Shown piece by piece: positions 46,401 through 54,482 of a stretch of DNA of 61,634 nt. Source of the DNA: Microbacterium testaceum. GTDB lineage: Bacteria; Actinomycetota; Actinomycetes; Actinomycetales; Microbacteriaceae. The notes under the pieces were generated by a model that ran no database searches, had not been told where the DNA came from, and was given only the letters and a program-made list of their open reading frames with translations. The translations under genes were made by a program, and so were the position numbers. Numbering within the stretch: the first letter of the stretch is position 1; every line of letters starts with the position of its first letter. The stretch covers positions 1 to 61,634 of the forward strand of contig NZ_LDRU01000041.1 in the NCBI RefSeq assembly GCF_001476285.1. The letters are read 5' to 3'.

Positions 46401-47585
46401 TCAGCGCATCACGCTCGCGCCCAGCTCCACGGGGCTGCCCTCGATGTTGCCCACGATCCCGCGGATGACCCCCGTCCCGTCCTCGCGGCGCAGGCCGTCG
46501 TACCAAGCCTGCGTCGCGGCGATGTCGAAGGCGTGCGTCTCGTGCGCGCGCTTGCGGGCACGCAGCACGAGGTCGCCGGCCCGCTCCGTGCGGATGCGCT
46601 CGTAGCGCTTCAGCGAGTCCTCGACGCCGAGCGTCGTCGTGGCGAACACGATGCCGAGTGCGAAACTGTCCTCGAGGGCCGAGCACGCGCCCTGGCCGAT
46701 GTCCGGCGCGGTGTTGTGGGCGGCGTCGCCGAGGATCGCGACGCGCCCGCGCACCCACGTGTCGAAGGGGTCGATGTCCCAGATCTCGACGCGGTTGAGC
46801 GACTCGTCGGGGTCGATCCCGTCCAGCAGCGCCCGCACCCCGGGCGCGCCCCACTCGCCGAAGGCCTGCTCGAGGGCGGCCATGCGATCCTCGACCACTC
46901 CCGACGGCCCGGGGACGTCGACGAAGAAGTAGAACCGGTCGCCCGCGACAGGCATGACCGCGCAGCGCTTGCCGTCGCCGACGTAGGTCGTCCACTGATC
47001 GAGCGGTCCGATCCGCTCGTCGGCGCGTACGAGACCGTTGTAGTTCACGTAGCCCGAGTACGACCTCTCGGGACGGATGCCGGCGGGCTCGGTGACGTAG
47101 TCGCGCACGAGCGAGCGCGCCCCGTCGGCGCCGATCAGCAGGTCGGCGGTGTCGGTCGAACCGTCGGCGAAGGTGGCGGTGACGACGCCGTCGGCCTCGG
47201 AGACACCGGTCAGCTGCTTGCCGAGGTGGATATGCGCGGAGCCGACGGCATCCATCATCAGCTGCTGAAGGTCTGCCCGGGCGACCGGATACGGGCGTTG
47301 ACCGGTCTGTTCGGTCACCGGGGCGAGGCTGAAGCGGCAGAGCTCGTCGCCGGTGTGGCCGTCGTAGTAGGCCATGTCGTCCATGCGCCCGCCGAGGGCG
47401 GCGACCTCGGGGCCGAGGCCGAGCCAGTTGAGCACCTTCACGCCGTTCGACCACAGCGACAGGGCGGCGCCCACCGGACGGTTCTCGCGCATGCGGTCGT
47501 ACACGACGACCTCGTGGCCGAGCTTCTGCAGGGCGAGGGCGGCGGAGGTTCCGCCGACTCCCGCACCGATCACGATGACTCTCAT
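46401..47585 (-). CDS. hpxO: FAD-dependent urate hydroxylase HpxO
   Basis: 394-residue flavin monooxygenase turning urate into 5-hydroxyisourate with NADH and O2. It follows Klebsiella HpxO as I remember it: IVIGAGVGGTSAALAL (FAD), AALSLWSNGVKVLNWLGLG, FSLAPVTEQTGQRPYPVARA, SGYVNYNGLV, QWTTYVGDGKRCAVMPV, RVAILGDAAHNTAPDIGQGA and ARKRAHETHAFD. The next two genes upstream on the strand supply the following steps, which supports urate as substrate. It lies eight bases after uraH. Confidence 0.92.
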   Translation of the reverse strand: MRVIVIGAGVGGTSAALALQKLGHEVVVYDRMRENRPVGAALSLWSNGVKVLNWLGLGPEVAALGGRMDDMAYYDGHTGDELCRFSLAPVTEQTGQRPYPVARADLQQLMMDAVGSAHIHLGKQLTGVSEADGVVTATFADGSTDTADLLIGADGARSLVRDYVTEPAGIRPERSYSGYVNYNGLVRADERIGPLDQWTTYVGDGKRCAVMPVAGDRFYFFVDVPGPSGVVEDRMAALEQAFGEWGAPGVRALLDGIDPDESLNRVEIWDIDPFDTWVRGRVAILGDAAHNTAPDIGQGACSALEDSFALGIVFATTTLGVEDSLKRYERIRTERAGDLVLRARKRAHETHAFDIAATQAWYDGLRREDGTGVIRGIVGNIEGSPVELGASVMR

Positions 47586-47593
47586 GCCTCTCC

Positions 47594-47914
47594 TCAGCTG
47601 CCGCGGTAGGTCGAGTAGGCGAACGGGCTCAGCAGCAGCGGCACGTGCAGATGCGCCTCGCCGCTCACGGTGAACGCGACCGTCGCGATCGGGTGGAACG
47701 ACGCGACCCCGCGCGCGCGGAAATACGCACCGGTGGCGAAGGTCAGCGCGTAGTCACCGTCGTCGAGTCGTTCGGGGCCGAGGGCGAGGCGCCCGTCGGC
47801 GTCGGTCATGCCCTCGGCGACGGGGGTGCCGTCGAGTCGGGCCAGCGCGACGGCGACGCCGGTCGCGGGCGTGCCCGCCGTGGCATCCAGGATGTGGGTG
47901 GTGAGGTGGGTCAT
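47594..47914 (-). CDS. uraH: 5-hydroxyisourate hydrolase (transthyretin-like)
   Basis: 106 residues. It hydrolyses 5-hydroxyisourate to OHCU. Signature ends: N-terminal THILDATAGTPATGVAV and C-terminal SPFAYSTYRGS, with the active-site His and Arg in HILD, FHPI and YRGS regions. Its ATG overlaps the uraD stop (ATGA), so uraD, uraH and hpxO are one coupled operon in the reverse of pathway order. Confidence 0.95.
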   Translation of the reverse strand: MTHLTTHILDATAGTPATGVAVALARLDGTPVAEGMTDADGRLALGPERLDDGDYALTFATGAYFRARGVASFHPIATVAFTVSGEAHLHVPLLLSPFAYSTYRGS

Positions 47915-48438
47915 TCGGCGTCCTCGGGGTCGGCCGGCGCCTCGTCGGCGAACGTCGTCCGCAGGCGCAGCAGGGCGATCTCGGCGAGCTGGCGGGTGGC
48001 TTCCACCGTCTCGGTATCGGGGTCGTTGCCGAGGCGACGTTCGAGCTCGGCGCGCATCTCGCTCGGCGTGCGTCCGGCCGCGCGGATGAGGAAGACGCGG
48101 CCGAACCGCTCCTCGTATGCCGCGTTCCCGGCGGCGATCGCGGCGACGTCGTCGTCGGCGGCGGAGGCCATGGAGCCCTGTTCGCGACGGGATGCCGCGG
48201 CCTCGGCGCCGTCGCCCGCGACCTTCGCGCCGATGCGGGGGTGCGCGTGCAGCGCCGCCTCGAGGTCGTCCGGCGACCAGACGGCGGCGAGGTCTCCGGC
48301 GTACGCGGCGAGGGCGTCGACGTCGGCGTAGGGGCGACCCGCGACGACGGCATCGACCCAGCCCGGGATGTCGGCCCAGACGCGGACGACGGCCGTGGCA
48401 TCCGCCGTCGAGGCCGCGTTGAAGTGGTGCAAGTGCAT
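47911..48438 (-). CDS. uraD: OHCU decarboxylase
   Basis: 175 residues. It decarboxylates 2-oxo-4-hydroxy-4-carboxy-5-ureidoimidazoline to S-allantoin. Motifs: HLHHFNAAS start, the catalytic His in HPRIGAKV (about 80-87), EQGSMASA, and ERFGRVFLIRAAGRTPSEM. It is the first gene of the urate operon. A TAGCCT -10-like box (48446-48451) ends seven bases before ATG, suggesting a leaderless mRNA. Downstream allantoin genes are 10 kb away on the other strand. Confidence 0.94.
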   Translation of the reverse strand: MHLHHFNAASTADATAVVRVWADIPGWVDAVVAGRPYADVDALAAYAGDLAAVWSPDDLEAALHAHPRIGAKVAGDGAEAAASRREQGSMASAADDDVAAIAAGNAAYEERFGRVFLIRAAGRTPSEMRAELERRLGNDPDTETVEATRQLAEIALLRLRTTFADEAPADPEDAE

Positions 48439-48679
48439 GCCGGTCAGGCTAGGCGCGCCGCGTTACGGGGCTGTGGCGGGATGTGTCGGCGATGTTGCTG
48501 TGGGGAACATTCGTGTGCGGCGACCGGCCGGGCCCGTCCACGCGGCGAGAACCCGCCGTTCATCTCTAGATACCGCCCGTGAGAGTTGCCGGGCAGATCG
48601 CGTGGATAGCTTCTGTCCGGCCCGCCCGAGGGCCGACGCCCGGAAAGGGCGCCCCATCCGCGAGAGGACCCCGTTTCCC

Positions 48680-50254
48680 ATGCCCCCCACGTCTCCGAGA
48701 CGGTCCCTGCGACTTCTCGCCGCCGTCGCCGTCTCACTCGTCGGGCTGATGGTCGCCGCACCGGCTTCAGCCGCGCCGATCGACCGCGTCCAGGCATCCA
48801 CCTCCGCCCTCCCCTCGGGGGTCGGGGCTCCCACGCTCCTGCTGCTGGAGAGCGTGAACGCGGCAGGAAAGGTCCTGCAGATCGGCGACACGAACGCGCA
48901 GGTGTCATCGGCGCCCGGCGCGACGGACCGCGCCGCCGCCGCGATCGAGACCATGAGGACCGGCAACGCAGCGTCGCTGAAGGCGCAGGCGTTGCGCTTC
49001 TATCCCGTCACGGGATCGGCCAACACCTACCTGATCGCCGATCAGCAGGACCGGGTCCTCGTTCGTTCCCGCAACAACGACACGGCCTTCCGCTACCTCC
49101 AGCTTGCCGATGTCGCGGACTCCGCGTCAGATCCCTACGCCCAGTGGGAGGCGCGCGACGCCGGCGACGGCACCGTCAACCTCGTGAACGTGCAGCCGGA
49201 TCCGTCGTCGCAATCCGCCGCGCTCGATCTGTACAACTGGAAGACCACCGACGGCTCGGAGGTGCAGACGTACACGCTCAACACGGGTGCCGCCGTGCAG
49301 AAGTGGCGGATGCACACGCTGCAGGCCACCGTGGCGGTCCCCAGCGCGGTGGTCCCCGCGGGGTCGGCGCCGTCGATGCCGACGAGCCTTGCTGCCCGAT
49401 ACGGCTGGGGAGGATCGGTTCCCCTGACGTCGATCGCCTGGCGCATGCCCGATCGATCGGTCTGGAACAGCAGCGGCGAGGTCGACGTGACCGGAACGGC
49501 ATCCGGTTTCTTCGGTGAGGCGGTCGCGGTCACGGCGCACTTCTCCGTCGGTTCGCCCGGTCAGGCGGACGATTCGGCGCTGAAGTCCTACGCGGGTGTG
49601 AGCGTGAAGGAACTGCGGATGCTCGCCCCGCGCACGGTCGTGCGCAAGGTCAGTGGAACGGCGGCGACCGTGACCTCCCCGGTGTCGTGGGACTGGTCGG
49701 CTCTCACGGATGCCGCGCTCGCGCAGCCCGGAACCGTCACGGTCGAGGCGGTCGCCGGATCGGGCTTCAGCGCGCGACTGATCATCACGCTCGTCGCACC
49801 CGAGCGCGTGAACCTGCTGCGGCAGAACGGCGTGCGTCCGGACTGGACGTTCAAGGACGGCACGACGTTCGCCCTCACCGATGGCAACCGCAACGCCGTC
49901 GGTTTCGCCGACTGGCGCAGCGGTGGAGCCGCCAACCGGGTCAACCCCAACCGGGTGTCGTTCTCGTTCGATCAGCCTCGCCAGATCACCGGGGTGAACG
50001 TCTACGACATCGGCGGGAAGCAGAACATCGGCACCGTGACCGTCCAGTACCGCACCCTGCTCGGCGGGTGGAAGAACCTGCCGACCGCGTCGGGCTGGCC
50101 CGTCACCAACGCGACCGCCAACCTCTCCCTCGAGGTCACCTCCACCCCCGTGCTCGCCACCGGCCTGCGCGTGATCGTCGGCAACAAGTCGTCCGGCACG
50201 TGGATGACCCTCTCGGAGGTCGAGGCCTACGGGCCCCGCACCCCCGCTTCCTGA
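48680..50254 (+). CDS. Secreted protein with lectin-like and discoidin-like domains
   Basis: 524 residues. Signal peptide 1-31 (APASAA). The region 45-220 has a beta-trefoil-like layout (LRFYPVTGSANTYLIADQQD and the later QKWRMHT) but with weaker QW repeats than the lectin at 17828. A central Ig-like domain (about 240-375) and a C-terminal discoidin/F5-F8-type domain (about 385-520) follow, the last with GGAANRVNPNRVSFSFDQPR, ITGVNVYDIGG and TGLRVIVGNKSSGTWMTLSE. No catalytic motif or anchor is visible. It is followed 38 bases later by a secreted metallophosphoesterase, probably in one transcript. GAGAGG is 11 bases before ATG. Confidence 0.72.
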   Translation: MPPTSPRRSLRLLAAVAVSLVGLMVAAPASAAPIDRVQASTSALPSGVGAPTLLLLESVNAAGKVLQIGDTNAQVSSAPGATDRAAAAIETMRTGNAASLKAQALRFYPVTGSANTYLIADQQDRVLVRSRNNDTAFRYLQLADVADSASDPYAQWEARDAGDGTVNLVNVQPDPSSQSAALDLYNWKTTDGSEVQTYTLNTGAAVQKWRMHTLQATVAVPSAVVPAGSAPSMPTSLAARYGWGGSVPLTSIAWRMPDRSVWNSSGEVDVTGTASGFFGEAVAVTAHFSVGSPGQADDSALKSYAGVSVKELRMLAPRTVVRKVSGTAATVTSPVSWDWSALTDAALAQPGTVTVEAVAGSGFSARLIITLVAPERVNLLRQNGVRPDWTFKDGTTFALTDGNRNAVGFADWRSGGAANRVNPNRVSFSFDQPRQITGVNVYDIGGKQNIGTVTVQYRTLLGGWKNLPTASGWPVTNATANLSLEVTSTPVLATGLRVIVGNKSSGTWMTLSEVEAYGPRTPAS

Positions 50255-50292
50255 CTCGCCGTTCCGCTTTCCCGCATCTGATGAGAAGAGAG

Positions 50293-53200
50293 ATGTCCAT
50301 CCAGCCTCGTCGCGCCTCGCGCGCACGTTCCGTGGTCGCCGCCGTGACGGCGTTCGCCCTGTCCACCCTCGTCCTCGGCAATGCCTCCGTCGCGCTCGCG
50401 GCTGACGGGAACACCCCCTCGTCGGCCCCGTCCGCCGCCGCATCGGCCGACGCGCCCGCCACCGCGGACCGATCCAGCTTCCTCCTGCCCGTCCTCCCCG
50501 ACACGCAGTTCTACTCGCGCTACAGCGCGTCGCAGTTCTACCCCCAGTACGGAACGAACCCGTTCGAGGCGCAGACGCAGTGGGTCGTCGACCACAAGAA
50601 CGATTTGAACATCCCGTTCGCCGTGCAGCTCGGCGACGTCGTCGACCAGCAGTGGGTGGGCGATCAGTGGACCGCCGCGTCGAAGGCCATGCGGATCCTC
50701 GAGGACGGGGGCGTGCCGTACTCGATCATCCCAGGCAACCACGACGTGGCCGACCAGGGCGCACGCTCGTCGGAGGCCAACGCGGCGAACTACCTGACGA
50801 ACTTCGGGGCGACGACGCTGAAACGGCAGGCCGGAGGAACGCTGCTCGGAACCTTCCAGAACGGGTACTCCTCGGCGTACGACTTCCAGGCGGAGGGACA
50901 CGACTGGATCGTCCTCTCGCTCGGCTGGAACGCCTCCGACGACACGTTCGCGTGGGCACAGGGCATCCTCGATGCCCACCCCGGTGTCCCCGTGATCTTG
51001 AACTCGCACGCGATCATCGGCATCGACCAGGACCAGATCTCGCCCACGAGCTGGTGGTACGGCGACCTGCTGTGGGACAAGCTCATCCGCAAGAACGACC
51101 AGATCGTCCTGACCCTGAACGGTCACTTCCACGGGGCGACCCAACGAACGCTGACCAATGACTTCGGACACCCCGTGTTCGAGGTGCTGACGGACTACCA
51201 GATGGCCGCGGACGGCGGTAACGGCATCATGACGCTGTTCGAGTTCGACCTCACGAACAACAGCATCGACGTCGACACCGTCTCGCCCTGGGTGTCGAAG
51301 AAGCACGCCGATGCACTCACGTCGACGGACACCCCCGTGCTCGACGGGAAGTGGCAGCAGTTCAGCCTCCCGATCGACTTCGGCGCCCGCTTCGGTTGGT
51401 CGGCCCCCACCGCGGCGCAGGCCGACAACGTCGATCTGTCGGAGCGAGCCAAGCAGATCGTGTCGGCGGGATGGACCGGACAGGGGAAGGAGCAGCAGCT
51501 CGCCGTCGCCGGGAACGACAGCGACTACGTGCGCGTCGACGGGACGATCGCGCACTGGCGGTTCGGCGGCGTCGCCGGGGGCGACATGACGGACACGACC
51601 GAGATCCCCGACATCGCCGGGTCGAGCCCGATGTACCGCAACCCCGTGGACGACACCGACGCGCCCGACACGAGCGACGACGTCTCGATCTCGCACGCCA
51701 ACGTGCCGGTGTACTCGGCCGACAAGGGCGCGGTGTGCTTCACCGACGTCCACCGTAATGCGGGCGCGCGCGACAACCTCGGCTACATCACCACCGAGTA
51801 CGGAGCCCCGGCCACCTTCGCGCACCTCGACGCGAGCACCGGTTACACGCTCGAGACGTTCCTTCAGATGGACACCAACTGGACCGAGGCCGCCAACCGC
51901 TGGGGAGCAGCCATCACGCGCGGCGGTGCCCGGCAGTGGATGGGGATCAACGACTCCTCCGACCCCGGTGCCGGTGCCGCCTGGCTGGGCATCTCCAACC
52001 TCCGCGAGTACCAGTACTCGGCAGCGGATCCGCGCTCGAAGAACTCGTACACCCTCTGGTCGGGCGAGATCATGCCCGGGGCGTGGCACCACGTCGCGAT
52101 CGTGAACAACCCGGCCGCGGGGACGGTCATCATGTACGTCGACGGCGTGCCGGTGCTGCGCAATGCCTCGCAGGTCGGCGGGATGATGGCCGCGGACTTC
52201 ATGCCGTGGATCATCGGCGCCTCGATGTGGAACACCGAGCCGGAGCACGGCTGGTACGGCTGCGTCGGTGAGACGCGTCTCGTCGACCACGCCCTGACCA
52301 CCGACCAGTTCCTGTACCAGCGCCAGAACATCGATGCCGGCGGACCGCAGTTCGCCCTGGCGGCGGACGTGTCGTCGGCGCAGCCAGCGGGGACGTCTCT
52401 CGCGTCGTTCGAGGGCACCGGGCTCGCCGGCGCCGACGTGCGCGTCGTCGACCAGGGCCGCACGATCGGTCGGGCAGCGGTCGCCGCGGACGGCACCTGG
52501 CACATCGCCCTCGACACCCCCGTCTCGGGCGCCGGTGCTCACCCGCTGAGCTTCGTGCAGTCGCTGGGCAGCCGCGACGGGAAGCCGCTCGAGGCGACGG
52601 TGACCATCTCGGCACCGGTACCGACGCTCACCGACCCGTCGGACCAGCGCGTGCTGGTGGGGGGAACGGCGACGTTCTCGGTGATCGCGGGGGGATCGCC
52701 CGCTCCGACCGTCGCCTGGCAGTCGTCGGCAGACGGATCGACCTGGGCGGATGTCGCGGATGCCACCTCGTCGACCCTGACGGTGAAGGATGCCACGACC
52801 GCGATGAACGGCCGGAAGTTCCGCGCCGTGGCCTCCAACGTCGAGGGCGGCAAGACCGTGTCGGCGGCGGCGACCCTCACCGTCATCGATCCGACCCCGT
52901 CGGTGCCGTCCTCGTCGGACCTGGCTCCCGTGGACGTCACGGGTCCTCTCGACGGGGGGACCACCGTTACGGTGCACGCGGGCGCGGCGCATAAGGGTCA
53001 GACTCTGCGGGCGTGGGCGTGGTCCTCGCCGACGGACCTCGGACAGGTGACGACGGATGCCGCGGGCGACGCGATCGTCGACGTCTCCGCGCTCGAAGCG
53101 GGCCGCCACACCGTCGCGCTCACGCAGCCGAACGATCCGACCGTCCTCGCCTGGGGCACGTTCGAGATCCCGGTGCACCCGACCACGCTGCGCGACAACG

Positions 53201-53628
53201 CGGAGCTGCGCACCACGGTGACCGCGAGCGATCTGTGGTCTCTCGATGCGCAGAAGTCCTCGGTGGACTTCGGCTCGGTCGAGCGGGGGACGCGTGCGAC
53301 GGCGAACCTCGGCAAGGTCACCGTCGTGGATGATCGTGCCGCGCTGACGGGGTGGACGCTCACCGCGACGGCCACGCCTTTCACCAGCGGCAGCTACTCC
53401 GCCCCGGCGGACGCGCTCGGCATCCGACCCATGTCGTTCGCGGGCGAGGTCCTGCTGCCGGGTCTCGCCGTCGGCACGGGCGGAGGGGTCATCGCCACGG
53501 GCGCGGCCGGCGTGTCCACGGGGGTCGGCGGCGCGCGCTTCGACGCCGGCCTGGACTTCACACCGCCCAAGGATGCGCCCGTCGGTGTCTACCACTCGAC
53601 GCTGACGCTGACGCTCGTCGCGAAGTAG
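50293..53628 (+). CDS. Very large secreted metallophosphoesterase with LamG and Ig-like domains
   Basis: 1111 residues. Signal peptide about 1-36. Calcineurin-like phosphoesterase domain at about 60-340 with all metal motifs: LPDTQFYS, QLGDVVDQ, IPGNHDVA, LNSHAIIG and LNGHFHG. A second beta-rich part runs to about 480; a LamG/concanavalin-like domain (about 500-680) carries TLETFLQMDT, WHHVAIVNNP and MYVDGVPV. Three Ig-like modules follow, the second with the PAPTVAWQSSADGSTW pattern. No LPXTG or helix is present at the C-terminus, so it is released. It may act on extracellular phosphodiesters or teichoic-acid-like polymers. An ATG 12 bases upstream is possible. Confidence 0.82.
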   Translation: MSIQPRRASRARSVVAAVTAFALSTLVLGNASVALAADGNTPSSAPSAAASADAPATADRSSFLLPVLPDTQFYSRYSASQFYPQYGTNPFEAQTQWVVDHKNDLNIPFAVQLGDVVDQQWVGDQWTAASKAMRILEDGGVPYSIIPGNHDVADQGARSSEANAANYLTNFGATTLKRQAGGTLLGTFQNGYSSAYDFQAEGHDWIVLSLGWNASDDTFAWAQGILDAHPGVPVILNSHAIIGIDQDQISPTSWWYGDLLWDKLIRKNDQIVLTLNGHFHGATQRTLTNDFGHPVFEVLTDYQMAADGGNGIMTLFEFDLTNNSIDVDTVSPWVSKKHADALTSTDTPVLDGKWQQFSLPIDFGARFGWSAPTAAQADNVDLSERAKQIVSAGWTGQGKEQQLAVAGNDSDYVRVDGTIAHWRFGGVAGGDMTDTTEIPDIAGSSPMYRNPVDDTDAPDTSDDVSISHANVPVYSADKGAVCFTDVHRNAGARDNLGYITTEYGAPATFAHLDASTGYTLETFLQMDTNWTEAANRWGAAITRGGARQWMGINDSSDPGAGAAWLGISNLREYQYSAADPRSKNSYTLWSGEIMPGAWHHVAIVNNPAAGTVIMYVDGVPVLRNASQVGGMMAADFMPWIIGASMWNTEPEHGWYGCVGETRLVDHALTTDQFLYQRQNIDAGGPQFALAADVSSAQPAGTSLASFEGTGLAGADVRVVDQGRTIGRAAVAADGTWHIALDTPVSGAGAHPLSFVQSLGSRDGKPLEATVTISAPVPTLTDPSDQRVLVGGTATFSVIAGGSPAPTVAWQSSADGSTWADVADATSSTLTVKDATTAMNGRKFRAVASNVEGGKTVSAAATLTVIDPTPSVPSSSDLAPVDVTGPLDGGTTVTVHAGAAHKGQTLRAWAWSSPTDLGQVTTDAAGDAIVDVSALEAGRHTVALTQPNDPTVLAWGTFEIPVHPTTLRDNAELRTTVTASDLWSLDAQKSSVDFGSVERGTRATANLGKVTVVDDRAALTGWTLTATATPFTSGSYSAPADALGIRPMSFAGEVLLPGLAVGTGGGVIATGAAGVSTGVGGARFDAGLDFTPPKDAPVGVYHSTLTLTLVAK

Positions 53629-53637
53629 AGCACGGAG

Positions 53638-53671
53638 GAGCCCCCGTCGACCTTCGGGTCGGCGGGGGCTC
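53638..53671. terminator. Terminator hairpin between phosphoesterase and XRE genes
   Basis: GAGCCCCCGTCGACC pairs with GGTCGGCGGGGGCTC around the loop TTCG with one mismatch, nine bases after the phosphoesterase stop. It can serve both converging genes. Confidence 0.8.
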
Positions 53672-53716
53672 TGCCGTGCCGTGAGGTCTTCGCAGGTCCG
53701 CGCGGTCGCGCCCCGG

Positions 53717-54322
53717 TCAGGCGTGCACGATCAACCAGTGCGCGACGGCATCCGTCTCACCGGTGTTGTGCAGGCGGTGGGGGACCGAGCAGGGGTAGCT
53801 GATGGCATCCCCCGCTCGCAGGATCACGCGCTCCGCTTCGAAGTCGATCGTGAGCTCACCCGCGACGACCGTGCCGACCTCGTAGCCCTCGTGATGGAAG
53901 AGGCCGTCGGCGCCGTGGGCGGACGCCCCGGGCGGGTAGATCGACTCGAAGTAGTCGACGCCGGGCGACGACCCGGGGGTCAGTCGGCGGAACGAGACGC
54001 CGCTGTCGAGCACGATGTCGGGCGACTGCCCCGCGCGCTGAAGGGTGAAGCCCGAGGGGCCGGCGGGTTCGACGGGACGGTCGGATGCCGGATCGAAGGC
54101 CGCGACGAGCGGGACGCCGAGAGCGTCGGTGATCGCGATGAGCCGCGAGACGCTCGGCTGCATGACCCCGCGCTCGATCTGCGAGACGGCGCTGGGGGAG
54201 ATGCCGAGCTTCGCGGCGAGCGCGCGGGCGGAGATCCCCCGCGCGGTGCGCAGCGCGCGGATGCGCTCGCCGACGCCGCCGGCGGGGACGGCGGTCTCCT
54301 CAACGGTGGCGGGCTGCGTCAT
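53717..54322 (-). CDS. XRE-cupin transcription regulator of the ureide operon
   Basis: 201 residues. An N-terminal XRE helix-turn-helix (about 19-72, IRALRTARGISARALAAKLG then ISPSAVSQIERG) is joined to a C-terminal cupin sensor domain (about 120-200, HHEGYEVGTVVAGELTIDF and GDAISYPCSVPHRLHNTGE). Such proteins sense small metabolites. The ATG lies seven bases after a TAGACT box, so it is probably leaderless. It is divergent from the NCS1 permease, with two TTCACA-type inverted repeats between, the likely operators. Confidence 0.88.
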   Translation of the reverse strand: MTQPATVEETAVPAGGVGERIRALRTARGISARALAAKLGISPSAVSQIERGVMQPSVSRLIAITDALGVPLVAAFDPASDRPVEPAGPSGFTLQRAGQSPDIVLDSGVSFRRLTPGSSPGVDYFESIYPPGASAHGADGLFHHEGYEVGTVVAGELTIDFEAERVILRAGDAISYPCSVPHRLHNTGETDAVAHWLIVHA

Positions 54323-54346
54323 GCCCCTGAGTCTAGGGAGCCGGGG

Positions 54347-54370
54347 CGTGTGAAGGAGCGACTTCACACG
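54347..54370. promoter_or_regulatory. Inverted repeat, putative XRE-cupin operator 1
   Basis: CGTGTGAAG (54347-54355) and CTTCACACG (54362-54370) are exact inverted repeats separated by GAGCGA. The site covers the -35 position of the XRE gene promoter (its -10 is 54330-54335), which suggests autoregulation. Confidence 0.65.
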
Positions 54371-54373
54371 CTC

Positions 54374-54389
54374 GTTACATGAGCGAAAC
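54374..54389 (+). promoter_or_regulatory. GlnR-type nitrogen-control box upstream of the NCS1 permease
   Basis: GTTAC-ATGAGC-GAAAC matches the known actinobacterial GlnR half-box pattern GTnAC-n6-GAAAC exactly. Its centre is about 42 bases before the start expected from the -10-like TAACTT at 54411-54416, a normal activator position. Confidence 0.6.
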
Positions 54390-54400
54390 CAGCGGGGTTG

Positions 54401-54420
54401 TGTGAACCCATAACTTCACA
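54401..54420. promoter_or_regulatory. Inverted repeat, putative XRE-cupin operator 2
   Basis: TGTGAA (54401-54406) and TTCACA (54415-54420), spaced by eight bases, repeat the half-sites of operator 1. The site overlaps the candidate -10 TAACTT of the permease promoter, so binding would repress the operon. Confidence 0.6.
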
Positions 54421-54482
54421 TCAGAGCTCCACTCCGGCCGCGGACTCCACGTCGTGGCATCCATCGTCCTGAGAGGAATGAC

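Noticed and set aside
50227..53595. Minus-strand open frame of over 1100 codons opposite the phosphoesterase gene
   Set aside because: Its composition mirrors the sense gene's codon positions (Arg/Val/Asp-rich), no motif is visible, and the sense strand has all metallophosphoesterase motifs.
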